From positions 1 through 36,672 of IMG/VR virus record IMGVR_UViG_3300048592_001414: a DNA stretch of 36,672 bases; one strand, given 5' to 3'. Below, piece by piece: positions 29,518 through 36,672 of the stretch. Numbering within the stretch: the first letter of the stretch is position 1; every line of letters begins with the position of its first letter. The translations under genes were made by a program, and so were the position numbers. Origin of the DNA: a virus. Under the pieces are notes generated by a model, which was given only the letters and a program-made list of their open reading frames with translations, was not told the origin of the DNA and did not search any database.

Positions 29518-32029
29518 GTGGATCAACCACGAGCGGGGGCGTATTTCACACCGGCATTCGCTCATGAAATACGACGTGGAGATCCCAGGACGTCCTTTCC
29601 CGTGGACGCAGGTTGGTACCCTTGGCCCCGCCTACTTCGAACGGGGGGAGACCGTAACGATCGGCTTCCTGGATCGATCTGGACAGATTCCGATCATTCT
29701 CACGCAGAAGCCTTGGTCGTCAAATCTTCCAGATTGGAAGACGCCCTTCGAGCTCGATTCTGAGTGGACCGCTTATCTGGCAAATGGCGCGAGGCAATCG
29801 GTGTCGTCTCATCTTCCTGTCGACTTGCGCACGCTGCGCGCCATGGAAGCCCTCTATATAACCAGTGACGACCTGGTTCGGGTCTGGGGCAACGAGATTG
29901 TGGCGGACATTTTCGGTGGCTTCCTGGCATTCATGGAGTTCGGAGAGCAATACCTGGCCTTCGAATATCCGGTGTTCTTTGCCGCTAGCGCCCCTTTGCG
30001 AGACATCCGTCTAGATCTCGAGGCTGGCACCCTGTATCTGCTGACATCGACGGCCATTCAGAAGGTCGACCGCGCTTCGCTGAGCCAGGCATGGTTACGC
30101 CCTCTGGGGTCTGGCCCGGTGTCTGGCGGCGGAACGGCTGCTTACGTGCCGATAGCGAAGACGCTGTGCCTTTCACGTCGTGGAGACGAAGAGGACCTGG
30201 CGGAAGTGGTGTCCGTGCTGTCAACGAAGGCCCACGAGACGCTGGGAAAGCCGAGCCTGCATCTGCACAGCTATCTGAGGAGCGACGGAACCCCGGCGGC
30301 CGGCGCCGTGCGTTTGTCGTACCCACAGGAGCCTCCGTTTTGGCCTGAGGAGACTTACCCCGTAGTGTCCCGCTTCACAACGGGCACGGCTGTCTGGCCA
30401 TGGTATTGGGATCCAGCGGCGCTAGGCAGCAACCCCGTCCAGGGCGGGAAACACAAGATGGCGATCAAGCCAGCGTGGCTGACTTCCGGGGCGAACGTGC
30501 AAGTGCCGTGGGCCAGGATTGGCGACAGGATAGATAACCAATGGTCTCCGCCCATCTTTCCGGAGTCGCCGGCTGGACCCATAAACACGAACGGGCACAT
30601 TCATCTCGGGACACAAGATCCGGTTTCTGGCGGCGACCCTCCTGAGGTGATGACATACCCGGCGAACGTGGCCATGACCATCAGCAAAGGCAAGGTCATG
30701 ATACCACGTTACAACATTCCGACATCTTGCCTCTCGGCGTTTGACCTCGAGACCGGGCAGCGACTATGGGATCACCCGGGTTGGACAGTCCCCTTTGCGG
30801 ACGGACAGCATACGAGAGAGTTCTTCACACCGTTGCTGGTGCGCACCGAGGAAATCCTGGTCGTTACCAGGCGCGCGAAATTCTTGGACGTCGATATCGA
30901 CTACAAGACGTTCGCGGGAGAATCGTATCTCGTGCCTCTGCCTGGTCAAGGCTTGTTTCCCGACGCATTCGACGAATGGTGGCGAAACACCGGTGTCATC
31001 ACTGATGAGAACTTGCATCCAAACTGCGTGTCAAGACGGTGCCGCATCTGCGTTTCGGTGGAGGATTCGCTCGAAGTATTCTCACTGCTGGACGGCACAC
31101 GATTGGCTTCAACGCTACTTTCACCGTTGAAGATTACCTCGATGGGACACCGCCCAGAGGCGTTCGTGGGTGAGGACCCAGGGCCTCACAAGACCTACGA
31201 CTATGCGTCTCAAGCCGGGGTACCCCATCCATTCGCGGGCCGCCCTACCAGGCCAGAGGCAAGCAACAACTACTATTCGATGGCGGTACTCGCACCACGG
31301 GCACAGCTTGAGGTGAGTGTCGGTACAATTTCCGGAACTGCGGTAGATAATGCTGTCGACCAAGCTTCGGCTTGGCTTGTTGATAAAGACGGTTTCATTT
31401 ATCGGAACGGTTCTCCTGGGACGACGTACGAGAACAAGTTCGTGGCGCGCCGCTTCGACACCAGTGCCGATGCGCCGTTGCTGTTCGACAAGCTGAACCC
31501 GGTCCTCAGCTCGGATGGCGAGATCGTGATCTTCCCGCCGCGGACCTATAGCGCGGCCATGTATGACGGAGACAGCCGGATGGTTCTAGCCGGTGCCAAG
31601 AGGGATTGGGACCCCCACGGGATCATCGATGCTGAGACCGGCGTGAGCTGGTCGGGTGGGTCCGTTAGTAACGGCTGGTTGTCTGATGTCACGATGGGGC
31701 CCGACTGGAACAAGGGCACCCTGTGGTTCTTCGGATTCAACGTTTCTGGTGGTGAGGCTTGGCGCCACAAGTTCCAGTACAATCCGGCCCAGTCCATCTC
31801 TTGGGCTCGGCCGTGCTGCGGCGACGGGAAGCTGCAGTGGGCCTACAAGCTGGCCGGGGTCTCGCGCCTGCGGTTGATCGACGAGCGCACCGGAGAGCTG
31901 ATCGACGACTACGCGCTTACCGTCATGTCTGGATTGAGCCCTGGCACACCGAAGCATCTCATGCTCTGCCAGCAAGCGAGCGTTCTTGTTACCGATTCAG
32001 CAGTTTTTTCGATTCTTCCAGATTCCTGA
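29510..32029 (+). CDS. Large tail protein with beta-propeller-like repeats
   Basis: An 839-residue protein, likely part of the tail tip or side fibre. Several segments resemble blades of PQQ/quinoprotein-type beta-propellers, for example CLSAFDLETGQRLWDHPGW and SVEDSLEVFSLLDGTRLAS, with later WLVDKDGFIYRNGSP and RLRLIDERTGELIDDYAL. Propeller folds in tail proteins often bind carbohydrate or protein receptors. No enzyme motif is visible. The GTG start overlaps the previous gene. Family assignment is by repeat pattern only. Confidence 0.7.
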   Translation: MARWINHERGRISHRHSLMKYDVEIPGRPFPWTQVGTLGPAYFERGETVTIGFLDRSGQIPIILTQKPWSSNLPDWKTPFELDSEWTAYLANGARQSVSSHLPVDLRTLRAMEALYITSDDLVRVWGNEIVADIFGGFLAFMEFGEQYLAFEYPVFFAASAPLRDIRLDLEAGTLYLLTSTAIQKVDRASLSQAWLRPLGSGPVSGGGTAAYVPIAKTLCLSRRGDEEDLAEVVSVLSTKAHETLGKPSLHLHSYLRSDGTPAAGAVRLSYPQEPPFWPEETYPVVSRFTTGTAVWPWYWDPAALGSNPVQGGKHKMAIKPAWLTSGANVQVPWARIGDRIDNQWSPPIFPESPAGPINTNGHIHLGTQDPVSGGDPPEVMTYPANVAMTISKGKVMIPRYNIPTSCLSAFDLETGQRLWDHPGWTVPFADGQHTREFFTPLLVRTEEILVVTRRAKFLDVDIDYKTFAGESYLVPLPGQGLFPDAFDEWWRNTGVITDENLHPNCVSRRCRICVSVEDSLEVFSLLDGTRLASTLLSPLKITSMGHRPEAFVGEDPGPHKTYDYASQAGVPHPFAGRPTRPEASNNYYSMAVLAPRAQLEVSVGTISGTAVDNAVDQASAWLVDKDGFIYRNGSPGTTYENKFVARRFDTSADAPLLFDKLNPVLSSDGEIVIFPPRTYSAAMYDGDSRMVLAGAKRDWDPHGIIDAETGVSWSGGSVSNGWLSDVTMGPDWNKGTLWFFGFNVSGGEAWRHKFQYNPAQSISWARPCCGDGKLQWAYKLAGVSRLRLIDERTGELIDDYALTVMSGLSPGTPKHLMLCQQASVLVTDSAVFSILPDS

Positions 32030-32055
32030 AAAACGCTCCATGAGAAAGGACCAAG

Positions 32056-33285
32056 ATGCCAAATCTTCCCCAACTAGACGCCCGTTTCATTGAAAACGAG
32101 GCGATCACCAACGCCAAGGTTGCCGCAGCCGCCGCCATCGCGTCCACGAAGTTGGCCACCTGGTCGGCGGACCGTAACGGTGGGGGCTACAAGCTATCTA
32201 ACCTCGGCACTCCGACCTCCAGCACCGATGCCGCTACGAAGGCTTACGTTGACAGTCTGGCCACCGCGAGCGCGGCTGGCCTCGCCGTCAAGCAGCCCGT
32301 CCGTGTAGCGAGCACGGCCAACATCTCCGGGACCTACAATGCCACCGGCGGCGCGTCCGCGCGTGGGCAGTTCACTGGCATGCCGAACACGCTGGATGGC
32401 GTGTCTCTCGCCGCCAACGATCGGGTGCTGGTGAAGAATCAATCGAGCGGGGCGCAAAACGGAATCTGGGTCGTGAGCACCTTAGGCTCCGGCTCGAACG
32501 GCGTGTGGGACCGGGCCACGGATTTCGACGCGGACGACGAGGTGACGGACGGGACGTTCGTCTTTGTAGGCGAGGGCACCAGCAACGTTACTACCCAATG
32601 GGTGCTTACCACAAACGAATCGATCACCCTCGGCGGATCTTCTGGTACCGCGCTGACGTTCACACAATTTGGCGCTGGCGCCACCTACACCGCGGACGAG
32701 ACAACGCTGACTCTTTCCAGCACGACCTTCGGCATCAAGGCCGCCGGCGTCGGCGAGACACAGCTAGCGAGCAACGCGGTGACGACCGCCAAGATCACTG
32801 ACGGCAACGTCACGGCGGACAAGCTGGCCAGCAACGCGGTGACGACCGCCAAGATCACTGACGGCAACGTCACGGCGGACAAGCTGGCCAGCAACGCGGT
32901 GACGACCGTGAAAATCGCTGACGACGCGGTGACGCAGGACAAGATAGCCGACAATGCGGTGGGTTCAGCTCAGATAGCCGCCGGGGCCGTGGACTCGTCG
33001 GAGCTGGCGTCCGGCTCTGTAACCTCCGGCAAACTTGGCGCGGCCGCCGTCACCGGCCCCAAGATCGGATTTCTGGTCGAGGAGCCAACCGGCACCAAGA
33101 ACGGCAGCAACAAGACGTTCACGCTGAGCGCCGCCGCGCACGCGGGCGCCAGCATCCTGCTATGGCGCAGAATCCCCATGCGCGTTGGCGTCGACTATTC
33201 AGTCTCGAGCACCACCATCACGATCCTGACAACAGAGGCCCCGGAGTCTGACGACGACCTCTTCTTCCTAGGTTTCCTCGCGTGA
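32056..33285 (+). CDS. Tail fibre protein with 20-residue repeats
   Basis: A 409-residue protein with AAAGGA 6-8 nt before ATG. It begins with a fibre-attachment-like region (NAKVAAAAAIASTKLATW, NLGTPTSSTDAATKAYVDSL). Residues ~238-300 carry tandem repeats of LASNAVTTAKITDGNVTADK, with degenerate copies after. Such beta-solenoid repeats are common in trimeric fibres. It is coupled by GTGA to the next gene. Confidence 0.8.
   Translation: MPNLPQLDARFIENEAITNAKVAAAAAIASTKLATWSADRNGGGYKLSNLGTPTSSTDAATKAYVDSLATASAAGLAVKQPVRVASTANISGTYNATGGASARGQFTGMPNTLDGVSLAANDRVLVKNQSSGAQNGIWVVSTLGSGSNGVWDRATDFDADDEVTDGTFVFVGEGTSNVTTQWVLTTNESITLGGSSGTALTFTQFGAGATYTADETTLTLSSTTFGIKAAGVGETQLASNAVTTAKITDGNVTADKLASNAVTTAKITDGNVTADKLASNAVTTVKIADDAVTQDKIADNAVGSAQIAAGAVDSSELASGSVTSGKLGAAAVTGPKIGFLVEEPTGTKNGSNKTFTLSAAAHAGASILLWRRIPMRVGVDYSVSSTTITILTTEAPESDDDLFFLGFLA
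32761..32940 (+). repeat. 60-bp tandem repeats in the fibre gene
   Basis: The 60-bp unit at 32821-32880 is identical to the preceding unit from 32770 on. A third copy (32881-32940) is identical for its first 28 bases and then diverges. The near-perfect DNA identity points to a recent duplication or recombination, giving a length-variable fibre shaft. Confidence 0.9.
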
Positions 33286-34571
33286 GCCAGATTGACGATG
33301 GTCCGAGCCTGCGGCGACAGGTGTCGGCCGAAGGTCTGGCGGATGGCGAGCTGTGGGCCGTGGGCGGAGAGCTCATCGTCAAGAAACACAACCTCGCCGC
33401 GGCCGCCGGGCCTACAGCCAACGATGACAGTGCCGACGGGTACTCGATCGGCTCTATCTGGATCTACGGGTCCAATGTCTATCTGGCGACGGCTGTGGGC
33501 GTCGGGGCGGCGGCCTGGCGTCATATCTATCCTGCTTCGACAAGCCTGGACAGCGATTTGGAGGATATCGCTGCTCTGACGGCAACGAGAGGCGATCTTC
33601 TCGTTGCCGATACTACGCCGGCTTGGTCGATTTTGGCGAAGGGGTCGGCTTGCCAGTTTCTCGGTGTTGGAAACGATGGCTTGGATCCTGGATGGCGGGA
33701 TATCCCGCAGATGTTTGCTGGATCGGACATCTACGGGACCGGAGCTGATGGCGTTGTGACGTATTCGACAAACACGACCATTACATCGGATGTCCACGCG
33801 ACAATGTTGACGGTCAACAGCGGCGTGGTGCTCACCATCGGCTGGAATGCATCGGCCGGCCGTCCTGCCCGAATTTATGCGACCGTGTACGTGCGTGTGA
33901 TCGGTACTATCAGGGCAAATGGGAGCAACGGCGGCAATGCCACAGCATCCGTTGGTGGTGCTGGTGGCGCAAGTACCGTGGGATGCGGTGGTGGGGGCGG
34001 TGGGTTCCAGTCTCCTGATACTGCTGGGGCCGGCGGCACTAGTAACGGGCCATCTCGCAATGGCGCAACCCCTAGCGGCAACGATGGGGGCGAGGGTGGG
34101 AGTTTCGCCAAAGCCTACCCTACAGGGGATTGCGTCGGCTACGGTTGGGATTGGCCTGGGTATGGAGGGAATGGAGGGGGCAATAATAGCACGTCTCCTG
34201 GTGGTGGGGGCGGTGGTGGGGGCGGCGTTATTCAAATTTTTACTCCCATGCTTTGGAGTAATGGAGAGCCGTCGTCATCCGGGGTCATCGAAGCGAAGGG
34301 AGGCAACGGTGGCACTGGGGGCGGAGGGTTCCGAGGTGGTCACGGAGGACATGGCGGGACCATCGTTTTGGTGCAACGCCAGCTTCACCCACGTTCGCTG
34401 ACAGTAAACATGAGCGTGGCAGGTGGCACAACGCCTTCCGGTGGATTTGGTTGGCCTGGTGGTTATGGGTTGATAGTTGTCGTTTCTGAGACACCTTTTT
34501 GCGCGGCCGGTTTCACCGTACCGGCTTCTCTTGTTGGTGGATTTTGTCCAGTCAGGATGCTCCCAGAATGA
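33282..34571 (+). CDS. Glycine-rich tail fibre / adhesin
   Basis: A 429-residue protein. The N-terminal ~180 residues are fibre-like (GYSIGSIWIYGSNVYLATAVG...SDLEDIAAL). Residues ~214-360 are strongly glycine-rich, with runs such as GGGGGG and GGNGGGNN, broken by short hydrophobic or aromatic loops (YGWDWPGYGG, AKAYPTGDCVGY). This resembles the polyglycine-helix sandwich of T-even-type gp38 adhesins, where the intervening loops bind the receptor. The resemblance is by composition and spacing, not by alignment. The GTG start overlaps the previous gene (GTGA). Confidence 0.8.
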   Translation: MSQIDDGPSLRRQVSAEGLADGELWAVGGELIVKKHNLAAAAGPTANDDSADGYSIGSIWIYGSNVYLATAVGVGAAAWRHIYPASTSLDSDLEDIAALTATRGDLLVADTTPAWSILAKGSACQFLGVGNDGLDPGWRDIPQMFAGSDIYGTGADGVVTYSTNTTITSDVHATMLTVNSGVVLTIGWNASAGRPARIYATVYVRVIGTIRANGSNGGNATASVGGAGGASTVGCGGGGGGFQSPDTAGAGGTSNGPSRNGATPSGNDGGEGGSFAKAYPTGDCVGYGWDWPGYGGNGGGNNSTSPGGGGGGGGGVIQIFTPMLWSNGEPSSSGVIEAKGGNGGTGGGGFRGGHGGHGGTIVLVQRQLHPRSLTVNMSVAGGTTPSGGFGWPGGYGLIVVVSETPFCAAGFTVPASLVGGFCPVRMLPE

Positions 34572-34987
34572 TTTTGGAGATTGGTTACGAGAACACCGCA
34601 GGTCCTGGAGTCGCGCATTTCAACGCCTTGGACCCGGAATATCAAAGTCTTGGTGCTGTTTGCACGTACGATCTTCAAGCGGGGCAGATGGCCGCGGATT
34701 TCGCGGAAGCGGCGTGGGGTCAGATCTCAGATCATCTTGTCGCGCGTGGCATTGGACCTTTCGAGCGTCCATCCGCGTTTTTGTCAAATCCTGAGCGGCT
34801 TGCCAAACGAGAGCAAGGGCGCCAGGTCGTGGCGGCGCGGTGGTCAGAAATCGTTGTTGGGCCAGAGTCTGGAACAACGGCGCAGCTCGCGCGACGTTGT
34901 CGGATTCTGGAGGATAGGGTCAACAGGCTGATTCGGTTGATTGTGTCGGCTGGGTTGCAGTTGCGGTTCGCCGAAGAGGAAGAGTAG
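34568..34987 (+). CDS. Hypothetical protein after the fibre genes
   Basis: A 139-residue protein starting at ATG overlapping the fibre stop (ATGA). It includes AGQMAADFAEAAWGQISDHLVARG and a C-terminal helix (ARRCRILEDRVNRLIRLIVSAGLQLRF). It may be a fibre chaperone or part of the lysis cassette. The family is not recognised. Confidence 0.7.
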   Translation: MILEIGYENTAGPGVAHFNALDPEYQSLGAVCTYDLQAGQMAADFAEAAWGQISDHLVARGIGPFERPSAFLSNPERLAKREQGRQVVAARWSEIVVGPESGTTAQLARRCRILEDRVNRLIRLIVSAGLQLRFAEEEE

Positions 34988-34996
34988 GAGACAAAC

Positions 34997-35485
34997 ATGG
35001 ACCCGGAATCTGTCGGACTAGGGGGCGTAATTGCAACCGCACTTGCCGCTCTGGCGTTAGCTCTAAATCGGGTGCTGGGCGATCCCGAGAAGAGAATGCG
35101 CCATATTGAGCGCCTAGGCCGCATCCAGGGTGAGGCTAGCGCCGCCGCAGTCGACCATTTGGCGGACCAGGTGCGGCAGTTGTCCGAGCGGCTTGAGGCA
35201 ACGACCACCCACAGCGCTGAGCTCAGGGCGCAGAACGCCGATCTAAGGCAAAGGGTTGCACGGCTGGAAAGTGAGATTCGCCGCGCCCTGGACACGCACG
35301 TTTCTGACCAGGCCACTATCGCGGCTCTGACTCGCGAGCTCGAGATGTCACGGCTGTGGATCGCCGAGCTCGAGGAAAAGGTAGCCGACCTTGATGCCCT
35401 GGTTCACATGAGAACGGACACCGGCGCCCCGGATGCGGCCAAAAAAAAGGCCACGAAAAGAAAAAGAAACGAGGCCAGAGAATGA
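34997..35485 (+). CDS. Membrane-anchored coiled-coil protein, candidate holin or spanin
   Basis: A 162-residue protein with TAGGAG 7 nt before the ATG. One N-terminal transmembrane helix (about residues 7-24, LGGVIATALAALALALNR) is followed by a long coiled coil (about 50-135: LADQVRQLSERLEATTTHSA, LTRELEMSRLWIAELEEK) and a very basic C-terminus (KKKATKRKRNEARE). It is coupled to the endolysin (ATGA). The endolysin has no signal sequence, so this membrane protein is the best candidate to let it reach the wall, or it may act as an inner-membrane spanin. Confidence 0.7.
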   Translation: MDPESVGLGGVIATALAALALALNRVLGDPEKRMRHIERLGRIQGEASAAAVDHLADQVRQLSERLEATTTHSAELRAQNADLRQRVARLESEIRRALDTHVSDQATIAALTRELEMSRLWIAELEEKVADLDALVHMRTDTGAPDAAKKKATKRKRNEARE

Positions 35486-36162
35486 AGAAACCTACACCCC
35501 CGAACGGCCCGTGGCGGTTTATCTGCCCCGCGGAAGACCCTAAGAGCGCCCGCGACTTTGTGGGCGCTCTGGTTTTTGACGCGCTTTGGCACGCCGGCGA
35601 GCAGCTCGGCCTGCGCCAGACATGGGATGAGCAGCAGCAGAAATTTTACCAAGGCCTACCGCGCACCAGCAGCACCAAATCCAGATTGGCCGTGGTTTAC
35701 CCCTCAGGAGCATCGGCGGAGCGCCATCCGGGGAACAACGCGCCGCAATACGCCCCGGCTAGACCAAGTGCCGCACCGCTGGTGCGGGCCGAGCCCGACA
35801 TCAAAGTCTCGAAGAACTTTTCTCTTTCGGAGTTCCGCCCCAAAAGCTCGGCCTATGACGGCCTTCGCCTGGCTGTGGACCTGGTGGAGCTGCTAGAGCG
35901 AATCCGTGCGGCCGCTGGCGGCCCAATCCAGATCACCTCCGGCTACCGCCCACCGGCTTACAATCAAAGCGTGGGTGGGGAGTCGAGTTCTTTCCATCTC
36001 GACGGCTGGGCGGCAGACATCTACGCGCCCCACCTGACCGTCATGCAACTCCACACTGTCTGCCAGCGCGTCGTGGGCGAGTTTGGAGGGGTAGGGTACT
36101 ACCCCTCCAAAGGGTTCTGTCACGTGGACGTGCGGGGCTACGGTGCCCGCTGGACAGGCTAA
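35482..36162 (+). CDS. Endolysin, M15-type zinc peptidase
   Basis: A 226-residue cell-wall hydrolase that probably cleaves peptide bonds in peptidoglycan. The C-terminal ~115 residues are a peptidase M15 (D-Ala-D-Ala carboxypeptidase-like) domain. Zinc ligands and catalytic residues are visible as His172 and Asp179 (SFHLDGWAADIY) and His214/Asp216 (CHVDVRG), with ITSGYRPPAYN (Arg156) preceding. The N-terminal ~100 residues, including ARDFVGALVFDALWHAGEQLG, may be a wall-binding or linker part. No signal peptide is present. The gene ends the rightward transcript, 22 bases before a strong terminator stem. Confidence 0.9.
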   Translation: MKKPTPPNGPWRFICPAEDPKSARDFVGALVFDALWHAGEQLGLRQTWDEQQQKFYQGLPRTSSTKSRLAVVYPSGASAERHPGNNAPQYAPARPSAAPLVRAEPDIKVSKNFSLSEFRPKSSAYDGLRLAVDLVELLERIRAAAGGPIQITSGYRPPAYNQSVGGESSSFHLDGWAADIYAPHLTVMQLHTVCQRVVGEFGGVGYYPSKGFCHVDVRGYGARWTG

Positions 36163-36165
36163 AGG

Positions 36166-36438
36166 CTAAAGAAGGATCGATTGCGCCCCCTCCGCGCCGG
36201 AGGGGGCTATTTTTTTTTCCCGTCGAGCTGCGAATCGCCCCGATTGCTCTTCATGGGGGTCTACCACTTCAGCACCGATGGCCTCAGCCAAGATTAGACG
36301 CACAAGAAGAGAGAGGCCCCCAGCGCGGCCACGAGGCGGGTCCGGGTCGATCCCCCGGGCCTGACAAAGCTCAAGCAATCGGGGATGCCATTCCGTTGGG
36401 TAACGGACCAGGAGCTGAGTTGTGCTCTTCGTTGACAT
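36166..36438 (-). CDS. Small DNA-binding-like protein, convergent with the endolysin
   Basis: A 90-residue minus-strand protein. GGAGG lies 8 nt before the ATG at 36438. A longer frame reaching the window edge has no better support. A beta-strand-like start (TTQLLVRYPTEW) followed by two helices (HPRLLELCQARG and LSLLVRLILAEAIG) resembles a ribbon-helix-helix, though the linker is unusually long. The C-terminal ~20 residues are encoded across the plus-strand terminator stem. Only 3 bases separate it from the endolysin stop. A regulator role is inferred. Confidence 0.65.
   Translation of the reverse strand: MSTKSTTQLLVRYPTEWHPRLLELCQARGIDPDPPRGRAGGLSLLVRLILAEAIGAEVVDPHEEQSGRFAARREKKIAPSGAEGAQSILL
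36185..36218 (+). terminator. Strong intrinsic terminator of the late operon
   Basis: GCCCCCTCCG pairs perfectly with CGGAGGGGGC around a CGC loop and is followed by TATTTTTTTTT. It is the textbook form of a Rho-independent terminator on the plus strand, placed 22 bases after the endolysin stop. It also lies inside the 3' end of the minus-strand gene 36166-36438. Confidence 0.95.
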
Positions 36439-36473
36439 CGTGGGCGCCTCCAGTGTACGGTGATAGGGGAAGA

Positions 36474-36495
36474 GGGGCCCCCTTTCGGGGACCCC
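36474..36495 (-). promoter_or_regulatory. GC-rich hairpin with GNRA-type loop
   Basis: On the minus strand GGGGTCCCC and GGGGGCCCC pair over nine positions (one G-U) around a GAAA tetraloop. It lies just after the 19-codon frame and upstream of the small DNA-binding-like gene, so it could separate their expression or stabilise the mRNA. Confidence 0.6.
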
Positions 36496-36500
36496 GGCTG

Positions 36501-36560
36501 CTACCTGGCGGGGAGCGCCAAGAGCAGCCAGATGATGACGGTCAGCAATGTCAGCCTCAT
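36501..36560 (-). CDS. Tiny hydrophobic peptide (19 codons)
   Basis: MRLTLLTVIIWLLLALPAR with AAGGAGG ending 7 nt before the ATG. The whole product is a single membrane-spanning stretch. Such peptides can be leader peptides, toxins or holin-like pores. A hairpin lies on each side. Short length makes the call uncertain. Confidence 0.45.
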   Translation of the reverse strand: MRLTLLTVIIWLLLALPAR

Positions 36561-36581
36561 CGTCACCCTCCTTCGTTACGG

Positions 36582-36612
36582 GCCCGGTGCTGTCACACCG
36601 GGCTTCGTTTTT
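36582..36612 (+). terminator. Possible second plus-strand terminator
   Basis: GCCCGGTG pairs with CACCGGGC across CTGTCA and is followed by TTCGTTTTT. It could back up the terminator at 36185. On the minus strand it is a leader hairpin before the tiny hydrophobic peptide. The interrupted T-run weakens the call. Confidence 0.45.
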
Positions 36613-36672
36613 GAGAGGGGTCTCCCGAGTCCCGTCTTCGCTTTGCGTCACCTCCTGTAGATAATCTATCAT

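Noticed and set aside
1-36672. tRNA or rRNA genes
   Set aside because: I saw no convincing T-loop, anticodon stem or acceptor combination, and no rRNA-like sequence. A covariance-model scan would be needed to exclude divergent tRNAs.

Overview
The window reads as an almost complete temperate siphovirus (or an integrated prophage of one) with an HK97-type head and a long, probably non-contractile tail. There is no ribosomal RNA and no recognisable tRNA or chromosomal housekeeping gene. Base composition is moderately GC-rich, GTG and TTG starts are common, and Shine-Dalgarno sequences are strong (AAGGAG type). The host is therefore a fairly GC-rich bacterium that uses leaderless or SD-led translation. 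I cannot name the host from the sequence. A virus-encoded Ku protein suggests a host with bacterial NHEJ (a LigD-type ligase), because no ligase is present here.

Layout. 1-4150 (minus strand) is the lysogeny arm: tyrosine integrase, a translationally coupled pair of uncharacterised cargo genes, a small coiled-coil gene and an XRE-type repressor. At 4150-4205 lies a very compact divergent switch with a consensus-like promoter, a 17-bp operator-like palindrome and a Cro-like gene that appears to begin at the transcription start. 4205-12925 (plus strand) is the early region: small genes, an excisionase-like DNA-binding protein, a ParB-like/DNA methyltransferase fusion, and a replication initiator whose gene contains a lambda-ori-like cluster of iterons. 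Ku and several unknown genes follow. 13076-21198 is packaging and head: TerS, TerL, portal, protease (fused to a scaffold-like tail), capsid, connector, stopper, gp10-like and terminator-like genes. 21211-34571 is the tail: tube, chaperone-like, tape measure, hub and large receptor-binding candidates. 34568-36162 is the lysis end, with a membrane-anchored coiled-coil protein and an M15 peptidase endolysin, closed by a strong intrinsic terminator. A small minus-strand gene cluster occupies the right edge.

Most late genes overlap by 1, 4 or 8 bases (ATGA, GTGA, GTGGGTAA, TAGTG), which indicates long coupled operons. The integrase, repressor/Cro switch and excisionase-like gene decide lysogeny. 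The initiator plus internal iterons start replication, Ku may join or protect the linear ends, terminase-portal package, and the endolysin releases virions.

The most unusual signals are: (i) four copies of a near-invariant 30-bp palindrome (14-nt arms, variable 2-nt loop), three directly after stop codons and one read in frame inside the ParB-methyltransferase gene; (ii) the iteron array inside the initiator gene; (iii) phage Ku; (iv) the coupled uncharacterised gene pair in the lysogeny arm, a candidate prophage-expressed defence or exclusion module; (v) a glycine-rich fibre resembling polyglycine adhesins and a beta-propeller-like tail protein.
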